Assembly: GCF_030580655.1 (NCBI RefSeq) | Contig: NZ_JAUQTB010000002.1 | Location: forward strand, 372,001 to 436,000 | Direction: 5' to 3' | From: Paenibacillus lacisoli | GTDB lineage: Bacteria > Bacillota > Bacilli > Paenibacillales > Paenibacillaceae | DNA length: 64,000 nt | Shown: positions 33,512 to 42,452 of the stretch, piece by piece | Layout of the letters: each line of letters begins with the position of its first letter | How positions within the stretch are numbered: the stretch's first letter is position 1 | Notes under the pieces: model-generated | Told to the model about the DNA's origin: nothing | Database searches by the model: none | Seen by the model: the letters and a program-made list of their open reading frames with translations, nothing else | Position numbers and translations under genes: made by a program

Positions 33512-33973
33512 TTAATAGACATCTCCCAGATAGACTGGTCCCTGCTCACCCGCAGCCAGCATTTCAGCCATCCTGCGCGGATAGACCGTTAATCCGCTCA
33601 GACGGTCAAGCTCCACCCATTCCACACCAATCTGGGTATCATCCGGGATCAAGCCGTTGTCCAATGGAGCCTCATTCCCTTCCACGAGACGGCAGGCAAA
33701 ATAAAACTCTACCTGATGAATGTCACCATAAAGGTCACCGTGCGGGTGATTACCTCCGATATACTCTCTCACATGCAGCAGTCGTTCTACTTCAACCTTC
33801 TGTCCGATCTCTTCCATACACTCCCGCACAACCGTATGTTCCAGCGGCTCGCCTTTCTCCTGGCCGCCGCCTGGAAACTGATAGAACTCTCCAACCTGAT
33901 TCCGGTTGCGGGTCAAAAGTACAGCGTTTTCTTGTAGTATCACAGCCTTGGCTGAGTTACGAATGGGTTTCAT
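33512..33973 (-). CDS. Nudix hydrolase
   Basis: 153 aa with an exact Nudix box, GGGQEKGEPLEHTVV then RECMEEIGQ (Gx5Ex7REUxEExGU), which binds the magnesium and catalyses pyrophosphate cleavage. The rest fits a single Nudix domain. Substrate cannot be predicted. ATG 33973 has AGAGGAG eight bases ahead and gives MKPIRNSAKAVIL, a normal start; the open frame continues 14 codons upstream. The stop of the ABC permease gene lies about 46 bp upstream, so it may ride on that transcript. Confidence 0.92.
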   Translation of the reverse strand: MKPIRNSAKAVILQENAVLLTRNRNQVGEFYQFPGGGQEKGEPLEHTVVRECMEEIGQKVEVERLLHVREYIGGNHPHGDLYGDIHQVEFYFACRLVEGNEAPLDNGLIPDDTQIGVEWVELDRLSGLTVYPRRMAEMLAAGEQGPVYLGDVY

Positions 33974-34018
33974 CTCCCCAGCTCCTCTCCTGCTCTCTAA
34001 CTTCCTCCGACACAATCA

Positions 34019-34816
34019 CTAATTCCCGGTACTCTCATACTGCCGCAGCCCAATCCGGAATACCCTGTAGGCAGCCAGCCAGAACAGCACGGCCACCAGA
34101 GGTCCAAGCAGCCAGTAACCGCCCCAGGACGTTTTGCCGAATACGTAGGTCGCCGGAAAAAAGCTGATAAAAGCGTACGGCACAACAACCGAGATAAACA
34201 CCTGAATACCGGTATGAAAAAGGGTCAGCGGGTACTTGGCCAGGTCCGATAAACTGTGCACCATCAGCGGAAAGGCGTTACCTGCATTTTTGATCCAGAA
34301 GGCCGCCGAATTACCGGCAAAATTGATCGCCACCCGGATCGCCATGGCAGTCAGCACCAGCAGCAAGGTCACAGCCAGCTTGCCCGGCGTCCAGATCATT
34401 CCCGCATGGAGCAGGGACTGCCATACCAGAATGCCTCCGATCACCAGATTACCCAGCCCGTTAATCCCAATGCCTGTGCAGAAAATCTGCAGCACGACCG
34501 GAACCGGACGGAGCAGGTAACGGTCCAGTTCTCCGCGGTTCACGAGTCCGCCCATCCGCCAGGTCCCTTCAAAGAACAGTGATCCTATACCTTCGGTCAG
34601 AAAAATCATAGCATACATAAATACAACTTCCCAGAATGTCCAGCCCTGGATATCTGGAATTCGATCATAAATGACCCATAGAAATACCAGGCCCAGCACT
34701 TGGGTTAACGCCGCAGAAATCATTAATATAATGACGTCTGCCTTGTATTCAAGAATAGCTTTTAACTGCCCGGCATACATTCTGCGATACAGAAAAAACA
34801 TCCGTTTAAGCGGCAT
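34019..34816 (-). CDS. ABC-2 type permease (DUF990 family), second subunit
   Basis: 265 aa with six hydrophobic segments (for example VIILMISAALTQVLGLVFLW and LAVTLLLVLTAMAIRVAINF) and the family stretch GGLVNRGELDRYLLRPVPVV before the third helix. ABC2_membrane_6 permeases work as a pair with one ATPase; the partner permease and ATPase are the next two genes upstream. Start ATG 34816 lacks a strong ribosome site (GGTGCGAAA). Substrate unknown. Confidence 0.9.
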   Translation of the reverse strand: MPLKRMFFLYRRMYAGQLKAILEYKADVIILMISAALTQVLGLVFLWVIYDRIPDIQGWTFWEVVFMYAMIFLTEGIGSLFFEGTWRMGGLVNRGELDRYLLRPVPVVLQIFCTGIGINGLGNLVIGGILVWQSLLHAGMIWTPGKLAVTLLLVLTAMAIRVAINFAGNSAAFWIKNAGNAFPLMVHSLSDLAKYPLTLFHTGIQVFISVVVPYAFISFFPATYVFGKTSWGGYWLLGPLVAVLFWLAAYRVFRIGLRQYESTGN

Positions 34817-34852
34817 TTTCGCACCTCCACGTTTGCCATATTTTCATGACAC

Positions 34853-35653
34853 TCATCCTCCATGAATCGTCACCTGCCGGACCGCCCAGCTCCACAGCAG
34901 CCGGCCGGCGAACCAGAGGACCGCCGCCCAGAAGAACTGCATCAGTACGAGTCCTGCCAGCTCGCCTGCCCCTGCTTTACCTAGAAAAATCATAGTAGGC
35001 GTATAAATAATACTCTGAAAAGGAAGCAGCAGCGCGATCCGCTCCAGCCAGCCCGGAAAAAATGATAGCGGTACCAGCGCACCGGATAGAAGATTGGTTA
35101 CAGCAATCCGCGTCCATACGATTCCAAGAGATCCTGTAGACCAGAAGCACAGCAGTGCAGCGAGATAAACTACACCAAACTTCACCAGAATGGAGCCGAT
35201 CAGACTGAGGATGAACAGAAACCATTGCAGCAGCGAATCAGGTAGCTGAATCCCTGCTGTGAATATAATAAAAGCGCCGATCATGACGCCCGATATTCCC
35301 CCTTCCAGCAGGACAGAACCCGCACTTTCAGCCAGTCTTGCCTTCTGAAAATTAATGGGCTTCAGCAGGTCGACCGCAACGCTGCCGTCCAGAATTTTCG
35401 TTGAGATGGCCGTCTCCGAATACCATGAGAGCATGGAATTGGCAAAAAACGTGACGAGCAGATACGCCTTCATCTCTTCCCACGAGTAGGCCCCCAGTTC
35501 AGGTCTTCCGCCGTAGATACCGTTCCACAGGAAAAACAGCGTAATCAGACTCACCAAATTGGAGGCAAAAGTAATCACATAGGAGACCCTGTAGGACAGC
35601 ACATTTTGCAGGGAGCGATTGGATATGGCTATATATTTGCGAACTGCAGACAT
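34853..35653 (-). CDS. ABC-2 type permease (DUF990 family), first subunit
   Basis: 266 aa, six hydrophobic segments, distantly similar to the 34019-34816 product: both share the six-helix layout and a loop before helix three (here TKILDGSVAVDLLKPINFQ). ATG 35653 follows AGGAGG. Ten bases separate it from the ATPase stop and 36 from the second permease, so the three form one exporter operon. Confidence 0.9.
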   Translation of the reverse strand: MSAVRKYIAISNRSLQNVLSYRVSYVITFASNLVSLITLFFLWNGIYGGRPELGAYSWEEMKAYLLVTFFANSMLSWYSETAISTKILDGSVAVDLLKPINFQKARLAESAGSVLLEGGISGVMIGAFIIFTAGIQLPDSLLQWFLFILSLIGSILVKFGVVYLAALLCFWSTGSLGIVWTRIAVTNLLSGALVPLSFFPGWLERIALLLPFQSIIYTPTMIFLGKAGAGELAGLVLMQFFWAAVLWFAGRLLWSWAVRQVTIHGG

Positions 35654-35663
35654 GGTTTTCCTC

Positions 35664-36698
35664 CTATGCCGTACCCGGCTGGCTCATGTCCAGCTCGCGT
35701 TCGTAGACTGCTTTGATGACCTGTTCGATATCAGGTTCTTCGATCCGAAAATCGATAATTTCCCCGTGCTGCATGACCCGGCTGGTCACCTCACTGGCAC
35801 TGATTGTGAAGCGGTCAAAGGAAACACATAACTGGCGCCCGTCGGAATCTTTATCCGGCGTTTGAATAATATGTATACTTGTATCGCGTTCCAGATTATC
35901 CATCAGAACAGCGTTTGGTTCAGCAAGCTGAAAATGGATGCGCCGCTCCTTGGCAAAACGGTCTTTGACGCTCTGCAGACTACCGTCATAAATGATAGAA
36001 CCCCTATCAATAATAACCAGACGCCGGCACAGATTCTCAATGTCCCCAAGGTCATGAGTGGTCAGCATCATCGTCGTTTTTTGGGTTTGATTCATATGCA
36101 GGATGAATTCCCGGATCTTTAATTTGACGGCAATGTCCAGTCCGATTGTAGGCTCGTCCAGATAAACAATATCCGGGTTGTGCAGCAGGGCTGCCGCCAG
36201 ATCGGCCCGCATACGCTGCCCCAGTGAGAGCTTTCGTGCTGACAAGTGGAGGAATTCTTCCATTCCCAGCAGCTCCGTAAAGGTATCCAGGTTGCTTTTA
36301 TATTGCTGGGCCGGAATTTCATAGATATCCTTTAACAGGGAGAATGATTCCTGAATCGGAATGTCCCACCAGAGCTGTGTTCGCTGGCCGAAAACGGCAC
36401 CGATCCTTCTCGCGTTCTCAACCCGCTGCCGGTGAGGATCCAGGCCATTCACACGCACTTCACCAGATGAAGGAACGAGAATGCCGGTAAGCATTTTGAG
36501 CGTTGTCGATTTACCGGCTCCGTTCGGTCCGACATAAGCGACCGCTTCCCCCGCCTGAACAGTCAGATCAATCCGGTTAACAGCAGCCTTGGTGACATGA
36601 TGCGGCTTAAACAAATGCTTGACTGCCCCGCGTAACCCCGGTTCCTTAATCGCATGCTTAAACGTTTTCGACAATCCCCTAGCTTCAATAATATTCAT
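35664..36698 (-). CDS. ABC transporter ATP-binding protein
   Basis: 344-aa ATPase energising the two downstream permeases. Walker A is GPNGAGKST (57-65), the Q-loop GQRTQLWWD near 104, signature LSLGQRM (157-163), Walker B IVYLDEP (177-183, Glu182), and the switch His lies in TTHDLGD. The ~100-residue C-terminal extension (about 245-344) is typical of NatA/YhaQ-like exporters. ATG 36698 has GGGGGAAAG upstream and is preferred to the start 37 codons earlier. Tryptophans after the Q-loop (LWWD) mark the DUF990-associated ATPases. Confidence 0.94.
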   Translation of the reverse strand: MNIIEARGLSKTFKHAIKEPGLRGAVKHLFKPHHVTKAAVNRIDLTVQAGEAVAYVGPNGAGKSTTLKMLTGILVPSSGEVRVNGLDPHRQRVENARRIGAVFGQRTQLWWDIPIQESFSLLKDIYEIPAQQYKSNLDTFTELLGMEEFLHLSARKLSLGQRMRADLAAALLHNPDIVYLDEPTIGLDIAVKLKIREFILHMNQTQKTTMMLTTHDLGDIENLCRRLVIIDRGSIIYDGSLQSVKDRFAKERRIHFQLAEPNAVLMDNLERDTSIHIIQTPDKDSDGRQLCVSFDRFTISASEVTSRVMQHGEIIDFRIEEPDIEQVIKAVYERELDMSQPGTA

Positions 36699-36795
36699 GA
36701 CTTTCCCCCGTTTCTGTTGACGTCCGAAAGAACCTGAACAATATAACACAAAGCCATTGTCGAAAGCGCTCACATTTTGCCGAACCGTAATAAAA

Positions 36796-36835
36796 TATAA
36801 AACCGCCACTCCTCTTATCGGAATGACGGTTGGTG
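36796..36835 (-). terminator. Terminator of the 422-aa MFS gene
   Basis: Twelve-base stem AACCGTCATTCC / GGAGTGGCGGTT (two wobble pairs) read on the minus strand, followed by TTTATATTTTATT. Confidence 0.75.
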
Positions 36836-36873
36836 AACATTTATGTAAGACGCTCTGGCACAGGGCCGACAGG

Positions 36874-38142
36874 TTAAGTCAGCGTTTCGGCGCTTGGTGA
36901 TTCTGTCCGTACGGTTCCCGCCGCCTCTGCCTCATGCTCCCGTTTGAAGAGGAGACGCTTCGCCAGCAGCAGGAACGGTATGCCAAGCGCGGCTGACACA
37001 GCGACCGGCAGGAATACGGACAAAGGCCGCGCTGTGCCGAACGAATCGATCAGGAATCCCCCCAGCACAGGAGCTAGTACATTTCCCAGATTATTTAGAC
37101 CCATGGTGCCAAAGTAAGTCCCTTTCATATCCGGCTGGGCTATGCGGTCAATGAGGACGTCCATCATCGTAAAGAGCAGGACCTCGCCGATGGTGAACAG
37201 AACAACTGCACCAAGCCAAGACCAGCCGGGAGTCAGCAAACCGAAGAGCAGCAGACTGCAGGAGACGCAGGCGTTACCGAGAATTAGCGGGACCATTGGC
37301 GAGAAGCGGGAGGCCATGCGGACCAGCGGATACTGAACGATCAAAACGACTACGGCGTTCAGCGAAAGCATGTAAGCGAACAGTGTAGCTCCGTCAGGCA
37401 CCTCCGGCGACAGCGCCAGAAACTGTGTCAGTGTCGAGCTGAAGTGCCCATATCCGAGCACGCTGAAGATCGATCCCAGCAAAATCAGCATGAATACACT
37501 GTCTCTTCCCGTCGTCCGCAGCGCCTCACTAAGCCGCAGTGTCTCTCCATGGGCCTGCTTCCGGAGAAAAAGTGCCGCGTACTTCATGAACTGGATGATC
37601 AGCACCGCTCCATATAAGGCATACACAACGCCCGACAACAGAAAGGGCGTGCCGGAGTTGGATAATCCAAGCTGCAATCCCAGGAGAGGCCCTGCTACTA
37701 CACCGATATTGATGGCCGCATACCGCAGATTAAAGACCAGCAGTTTGTCCTTTGTTTCCGTCAAATCGGAGAGCAGTGCCCGGGAGGTCGGCTCGAACAG
37801 CGCACGGCAGAGTCCGTTTAATGCATTAAGTATAAAAAAGGCCCACACCGCCGAGGCCGAGGCAAAGCCGATGAATACTGCCGCCCAGCCAAACACGGAG
37901 ATCAGCATCACTTTCTTGCGGCCAATTCGGTCAGAGATGTAACCACCGTAAAAGCTGGCAAAGATCCCTACTAATGAACTGACAGCTACGATCACGCCAG
38001 TAGCAGATGCCGTTACTCCCATTTGCTTGGTCAGATAAATGGACAAAAACGGAATACTCATGGACGTTGCCATGCGCCCGAAGATGGTACCTACAATAAT
38101 GGTCCAGGCCAAAGGATGCACCCGTTTTAGAGCTTCATGCAT
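36874..38142 (-). CDS. MFS transporter
   Basis: 422 aa, twelve predicted helices in two halves. The loop 2-3 signature GGYISDRIGRKKVML (MFS motif A) and NALNGLCRALFEPTSRALL (motif in helix 4-5) identify a drug:H+ antiporter-type carrier of the MdtG/YttB sort. ATG 38142 follows GGGGAAAATACAT; the open frame runs eight codons further. Single gene with its own terminator; substrate unknown. Confidence 0.9.
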   Translation of the reverse strand: MHEALKRVHPLAWTIIVGTIFGRMATSMSIPFLSIYLTKQMGVTASATGVIVAVSSLVGIFASFYGGYISDRIGRKKVMLISVFGWAAVFIGFASASAVWAFFILNALNGLCRALFEPTSRALLSDLTETKDKLLVFNLRYAAINIGVVAGPLLGLQLGLSNSGTPFLLSGVVYALYGAVLIIQFMKYAALFLRKQAHGETLRLSEALRTTGRDSVFMLILLGSIFSVLGYGHFSSTLTQFLALSPEVPDGATLFAYMLSLNAVVVLIVQYPLVRMASRFSPMVPLILGNACVSCSLLLFGLLTPGWSWLGAVVLFTIGEVLLFTMMDVLIDRIAQPDMKGTYFGTMGLNNLGNVLAPVLGGFLIDSFGTARPLSVFLPVAVSAALGIPFLLLAKRLLFKREHEAEAAGTVRTESPSAETLT

Positions 38143-38164
38143 ATGTATTTTCCCCCTGATACAC

Positions 38165-38200
38165 AAAAACTTGCAGTCCCGCCTCAGGCGAGCTGCAAGC
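38165..38200 (-). terminator. Terminator of the B12-sensor / hybrid kinase operon
   Basis: Stem CTTGCAG / CTGCAAG with an inner GCCT/AGGC pairing and TTTTTGTGT on the minus strand, about 55 bp past the kinase stop. Confidence 0.85.
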
Positions 38201-38254
38201 TTGTTTCTATTGCTATATGTTTTGCGCTTATACTACCTCGCATCTATAGAAAAC

Positions 38255-39985
38255 TTACTTAAAATAACCTCGAAGCGAATTACAGGCCTCTTCATAGGCT
38301 GGCATGACCTCAGTGAGCAGTTGTACCGCTTCTTCCAGACGGTTTGCATTTGCTGCATTCTCAATACTGCCGAACAGCTTGGACAATCGGTTGATTCCTA
38401 GGCTCAAGCTGCTGGACTTCAGATCATGAGCGCTTCGCAGCACTTCGGTCATATTCCCGGCATTCAGGTACTGTTCAAGCATTTGAACTTTTTCCGGAGT
38501 ATCCTCAATGTACATATCCAGCAGGGATTCCAGCAGTTCGGTCGACCCGTCTTCACTAAGTTCCAGAATCTCCTGGACAATCTCTTCATCCAGCACAGCC
38601 TCTAGCACGGGAACCTCAGGCAGCCAACGCTTGAGAACCTGCCCTAATGAAGCAATGGTCAAAGGTTTGGCCAGGTAGTCGTCCATGCCTGCAGCCAGAC
38701 ACTTCTCCCGGTCCATGTCGGAAGCATTACCGGTCATCGCGATAATTGGCGTTCTCGGAGCTCCCTGAAGCTGTTCATAGCTGCGGATTTCACCAGCAGC
38801 CGTAAAGCCGTCCATCACTGGCATGACATGATCCATCAGAATACAGACATACTCGCTCTGCTGGAATGCCTCCAGCGCTTCCTTGCCGTTCGTTGCCACA
38901 TCCACATGCTTGATGCCCAGCCTTTGCAGCTGCATAAGCACGACTTTACGGTTGATCGGATTGTCCTCTGCTACAAGGACTTTCAGTTCCCGATCATGGC
39001 CGTCCAGCAGTCTCTCTTCAGGAAGCGATTCATCCTTCACCTGCCGCTGCTCACTTGAACCGAGACGTGTATTTGTCAATGTGCCGCCGCCTTTCTCCAG
39101 CTCAATCTCGAACCAGAAGCGTGATCCGCTTCCCGGCTTGCTGCTGACACCAATACTGCCGTCCATCAACTCGACGAAGGATTTACAGATTGATAACCCT
39201 AGTCCTGTCCCTCCATAATGAGCAGCTCTGCCTTCTACCGTCTGCATATAAGGCCTGAATAATTTATCCTGATCCTCTTGTGAGATCCCAATCCCCGTAT
39301 CCCTCATCTCGAACCGGATACGCTGATACTGATCATGCTCCTCAATCAGCTTGAACGACAGGTCCAGCTGACCATCGCGGGTGAATTTGTTGGCATTGCT
39401 GAACAGGTTCAGAATGATCTGGGTTAACCTGGCACTGTCACCCGCAAGCTCACTCTGGATTCTCGGGTCCATCTCAACCCGTACGATATTGTTGTTGGCC
39501 TTGACCTTTGCATCGAGCAGCTGCGTGACGCGTCTGGCGATATCATTCAAATTTAAGGGTCCGTTCTCCAGCATCATCTGGCCTGCTTCAATCTTGGAGA
39601 GATCCAGCAGGTCATTCATCATCGTGAGCAGCAGAGAAGCTGAATCCTGAATGACCAGCAGCGCTTCCCGCTGATCTTCGCTCAGACCTTGATGAGACAG
39701 CAGCTCACTCATACCAATAATACCGTTCATTGGGGTTCGAATCTCATGGCTGACCATGGCCAGGAAGTTACTCTTGGCTTCGTTAGCCGTCTCTGCCGAT
39801 TCACGGGCATGCTTCAGCTCCGCATTCGACTTGGCCAATGCGCGCTGCAGCGTGACCAGCTCATTATTCATAGAAGAGAATTCGCTGAGAACCTGCTCTT
39901 CTTGAGCCTTCTGCCGAATCAGCTGATCGGACAGCATCTCGATCGTCTTCAGCAGCATTTCCGCTTCGTTCGATGTTTCTTGCAT
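38255..39985 (-). CDS. Hybrid histidine kinase with receiver and HPt domains
   Basis: 576-aa soluble signalling protein. In order: a short N-terminal coiled coil (1-65), HisKA with His80 in [12 protein letters not shown], HATPase_c (about 185-297; N-box [10 protein letters not shown]1 DTGIGI, G2 GGTGLGLSI), a receiver with phospho-acceptor Asp385 in CILMDHVMP, and a C-terminal HPt with His520 in SAHDLKSSS. There is no membrane segment and no PAS, GAF or other sensor domain, so the input must come from a partner. The gene lies 23 bp after the B12-binding protein gene. The final phospho-acceptor after HPt is not encoded nearby. Confidence 0.95.
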   Translation of the reverse strand: MQETSNEAEMLLKTIEMLSDQLIRQKAQEEQVLSEFSSMNNELVTLQRALAKSNAELKHARESAETANEAKSNFLAMVSHEIRTPMNGIIGMSELLSHQGLSEDQREALLVIQDSASLLLTMMNDLLDLSKIEAGQMMLENGPLNLNDIARRVTQLLDAKVKANNNIVRVEMDPRIQSELAGDSARLTQIILNLFSNANKFTRDGQLDLSFKLIEEHDQYQRIRFEMRDTGIGISQEDQDKLFRPYMQTVEGRAAHYGGTGLGLSICKSFVELMDGSIGVSSKPGSGSRFWFEIELEKGGGTLTNTRLGSSEQRQVKDESLPEERLLDGHDRELKVLVAEDNPINRKVVLMQLQRLGIKHVDVATNGKEALEAFQQSEYVCILMDHVMPVMDGFTAAGEIRSYEQLQGAPRTPIIAMTGNASDMDREKCLAAGMDDYLAKPLTIASLGQVLKRWLPEVPVLEAVLDEEIVQEILELSEDGSTELLESLLDMYIEDTPEKVQMLEQYLNAGNMTEVLRSAHDLKSSSLSLGINRLSKLFGSIENAANANRLEEAVQLLTEVMPAYEEACNSLRGYFK

Positions 39986-40008
39986 ATTTAAGCCCCCTTC
40001 CAGTCCGC

Positions 40009-41079
40009 CTAAGCGAACTCCGGATCCAATAAGAGTTCCGCCACTCTTACCGCTTCATCAGGACCTGCAGCACTGCCATCCGCACCGACTTCTTTCCATA
40101 AATGCGGATCGATACTGAATGGAAATCCGCCAACCAAAATTTTGACGTGACTCGTGGCTGGGTAAGCTCTAAGCTTCGAAATCAGTTCCTTGACAAGATG
40201 GATGTGAAACGTCATCGTCGCAGAAATCGCGACAACATCCGGCTGGTGCTGTGCGACTGTGGTTACCAGACTGCTATCCGGCACATTGGCACCCAGATAA
40301 TACGTGTCCCATCCTTCCAGTTCGAAGATGTCTGTCAGCATCCGCAGGCCGATCTCATGCTGCTCTTTGCCCACACAAGCAGCAACAAGCCTGTATCCCG
40401 TACCGCCTGCGGCCATCCACCGGGGATACAACCGGGATATAATTGCCTGGGTGGCTGCCGTACAGTAATGCTCCTGGGCTACATTAATCCTGCCCTGCTG
40501 CCACAGACGTCCAATCTCATATTGCGTCATTTGAAAAATATATTGATACACCTGCTTGATAGGTGTTCCTTGATCCAGCAGATGATCTACGATCATGAAT
40601 GCGCCGCTGCGGTCCCCTTCCAGCAGCAAGTTAAGGTAATTCAGGGCATCCACACGCAGTGGATTGCTCTCGTTAATATAAGAAGGAAATCCATCATGGT
40701 CCACCATGATCTGGTGCAGGCCCATGTCCATATAGTCCAGGACAATATCATGATTCGGATCATCAAAATGAGCGCACAGCGCTTCCCGCATCAGTTCAAA
40801 ATTAATCCGCAGATCCTCCTGAGTTACCCGGTACTGCCTTAGAAGATCTTTCAGCCAGGATACATAATGGGTGAATAGTCCGGGGCTGTTCACCAGAACA
40901 CTCTCTGCCAAGTAATTGAGAGTATACAGCGTATCCTGCTTTGTCTTCTCCCAGCCCGTTTGCCCGAATCGCTCCATCAAATCCGGCTGACGTTCATATT
41001 GTCTCTCTGTAATATCAAGTGCAAGGTCTTCTGCCTTCCGAAGTAGAAGCTCCCCAACTGTACTGTATTGTACACTCAT
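40009..41079 (-). CDS. B12-binding sensor protein with CarH-like photoreceptor residues
   Basis: 356 aa. Residues 1-135 form an all-helical domain I do not recognise. Residues 140-225 are the helical B12-binding cap, with a W-x9-EH motif (Trp193, Glu203-His204) that in CarH-type photoreceptors lines the upper face of adenosylcobalamin. Residues 228-356 are the Rossmann B12 domain, with His241 in ExHxxG (EQHEIG; usual form DxHxxG) as lower cobalt ligand, SATMT and VGGFPF. Unlike CarH there is no MerR DNA-binding domain, and the residue after Trp193 is Gln, not His. ATG 41079 follows AAGGAGG. It is first in an operon with a sensor-less hybrid kinase, so it probably supplies the kinase's signal. 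Confidence 0.9.
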   Translation of the reverse strand: MSVQYSTVGELLLRKAEDLALDITERQYERQPDLMERFGQTGWEKTKQDTLYTLNYLAESVLVNSPGLFTHYVSWLKDLLRQYRVTQEDLRINFELMREALCAHFDDPNHDIVLDYMDMGLHQIMVDHDGFPSYINESNPLRVDALNYLNLLLEGDRSGAFMIVDHLLDQGTPIKQVYQYIFQMTQYEIGRLWQQGRINVAQEHYCTAATQAIISRLYPRWMAAGGTGYRLVAACVGKEQHEIGLRMLTDIFELEGWDTYYLGANVPDSSLVTTVAQHQPDVVAISATMTFHIHLVKELISKLRAYPATSHVKILVGGFPFSIDPHLWKEVGADGSAAGPDEAVRVAELLLDPEFA

Positions 41080-41149
41080 GTGCAGCCCTCCTTCGCCCAA
41101 ACACGGTGACCTTTCAAATCCGAAAAACATAAAATAAAAGCTTACTAGA

Positions 41150-41178
41150 ATTGTCCCATAACTAGTACGTTTCTTCAA
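41150..41178 (-). promoter_or_regulatory. Promoter of the B12-sensor / hybrid kinase operon
   Basis: TTGAAG (41173-41178) and GACAAT (41150-41155) with 17 bp spacing on the minus strand. A dyad TTACCATTTATGGCAA (41194-41209) lies just upstream of the -35 and might be a control site. Confidence 0.5.
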
Positions 41179-41221
41179 GCGATTTAAACAGCATTACCAT
41201 TTATGGCAATAAGCTTACAGA

Positions 41222-41262
41222 AAAATAACCTGCGATTCTGTGTAGAAAACGCAGGTTTTATT
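41222..41262. terminator. Terminator after the 153-aa MarR gene
   Basis: Stem AACCTGCG / CGCAGGTT with T-rich flanks on both sides (ATTTTT on the minus strand). Confidence 0.75.
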
Positions 41263-41290
41263 TATACAAAAAGTCCTATGCAATAACAAC

Positions 41291-41752
41291 CTAAGATTGA
41301 ACAGCCGTCTTAGTCTCGGCCGATAATCCAAGCTTCTTCAGCAGCTCTACGGCCTGCTCTTTCTCTTCACGGCTTAAGCCATCTACCGTATCCATGATCA
41401 CCCGATGGTGCTGCGGATAAATCTGTTCAAAAAAGTGCCGACCTTCTTCCGTAAGCTCTGCAAAAATAACACGCCGATCATCCTGGGAAGCCCTCCGGAC
41501 GAGCAAATTCTTCTTTTGCAGCTTATCAACCACATACGTGATATTACCACTGGAGATCAGCACCTTCTCCCCAATCTTCTGCAGCGGCTGCGGTCCGCGG
41601 TAGTACAGCAGGTCCAGCACGCCGAATTCGGTCGTGTTCAGTCCATGGCTCTGAATATCACGATTCGTGCGGCTGGTCACCGAATTATAGGCACGTGCCA
41701 ATACGACAAATAAATTAAGTGAAAGTTCACGTTCATCAAGTACTCTGGACAT
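41291..41752 (-). CDS. MarR family transcriptional regulator
   Basis: 153 aa. Winged helix with NTTEFGVLDLLYYRGPQPLQ and LISSGNITYVVDKLQKKNLL, wing SQDDRRVIFAELTEEG. The LxxSGNITYVVDKL helix places it near the YkvE/YusO type of small MarR proteins. ATG 41752 is eight bases after GGAGG; the frame begins 11 codons earlier without a site. It is monocistronic with its own promoter and terminator, so its target must lie elsewhere or be itself. Confidence 0.9.
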   Translation of the reverse strand: MSRVLDERELSLNLFVVLARAYNSVTSRTNRDIQSHGLNTTEFGVLDLLYYRGPQPLQKIGEKVLISSGNITYVVDKLQKKNLLVRRASQDDRRVIFAELTEEGRHFFEQIYPQHHRVIMDTVDGLSREEKEQAVELLKKLGLSAETKTAVQS

Positions 41753-41784
41753 CTTCTGTTCCTCCATCACATCCGTTATCTTCA

Positions 41785-41817
41785 TTCAAAGATATCGCAA
41801 TTGAAGTGAAGTGTCAA
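41785..41817 (-). promoter_or_regulatory. Promoter and candidate operator of the MarR gene
   Basis: TTGACA (41812-41817) and TATCTT (41789-41794), 17 bp apart on the minus strand. An inverted repeat TTCAA-n11-TTGAA (41785-41805) straddles the -10 and fits autorepression. Confidence 0.7.
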
Positions 41818-41871
41818 GAAGCTGACATCATAACAGCCTTGGAACCGATCCATTCCTAATTAAACGTAAAG

Positions 41872-41916
41872 AAAAAGCAGTCTGACGGACATTCTAACAT
41901 GTTCATCAGACTGCTT
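41872..41916 (-). terminator. Terminator of the rpiA-vanZ unit
   Basis: Stem AAGCAGTCTGA / TCAGACTGCTT with TTTTCTTT on the minus strand. Confidence 0.8.
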
Positions 41917-42002
41917 GGATTCCCGTTCTTCACAGAGCACTCCCACACGGATGGATTCTTAGTATTTGTCCTCATACAAACAGCACTTGCACGTCCGTCC
42001 TT

Positions 42003-42452
42003 TTAAGAACGCCTCCTCATGAATTTCCGACCTGCCGTTAAACTCCAGAATCCGAGACCTGCACCGAGCAGATTCAAGATCACATCATCTACATCCATCG
42101 TCCCGCGATACAGCAGCATCTGGGAGATTTCCAGCAGCAGCAAGGCGGATAAGCATACCAGAAAAAAAGAACCGCCCTTCTTCAACCGTTGATATGATCC
42201 TGGCAGCAGAATACCGAAAGGAATAAAAACAACGATATTTCCAAGCAAATTAATCATCATCGTTTGCAGAGTATGCGGCCCTCTTACGTTCATCCAATAA
42301 CTTTTGATCGTGTCAAACGGAATCAGATTGTAAGAATAATGAGAGCCTGGATTATAGGAACGCCCAAACCCGAAGAACATCATGTAAATCAGAAGCAGCG
42401 TATACACGAACAGGCTCAGACGTAAAATCGTCCTGCTGCTCCTTCCAGTCAC
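42003..42452 (-). CDS. VanZ-like membrane protein
   Basis: 149 aa, four hydrophobic helices, with the VanZ-family motifs YNLIPFDTI near residue 42, NLLGNIVVFIPFGILLP around 68-84 and LLLEISQMLLYRGTMDVDDVILNLLG around 105-130. VanZ-like proteins influence teicoplanin resistance in some enterococci, but most homologues have no assigned role. Start GTG 42452 overlaps the rpiA stop by four bases, so the two are translated together. Confidence 0.88.
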   Translation of the reverse strand: MTGRSSRTILRLSLFVYTLLLIYMMFFGFGRSYNPGSHYSYNLIPFDTIKSYWMNVRGPHTLQTMMINLLGNIVVFIPFGILLPGSYQRLKKGGSFFLVCLSALLLLEISQMLLYRGTMDVDDVILNLLGAGLGFWSLTAGRKFMRRRS

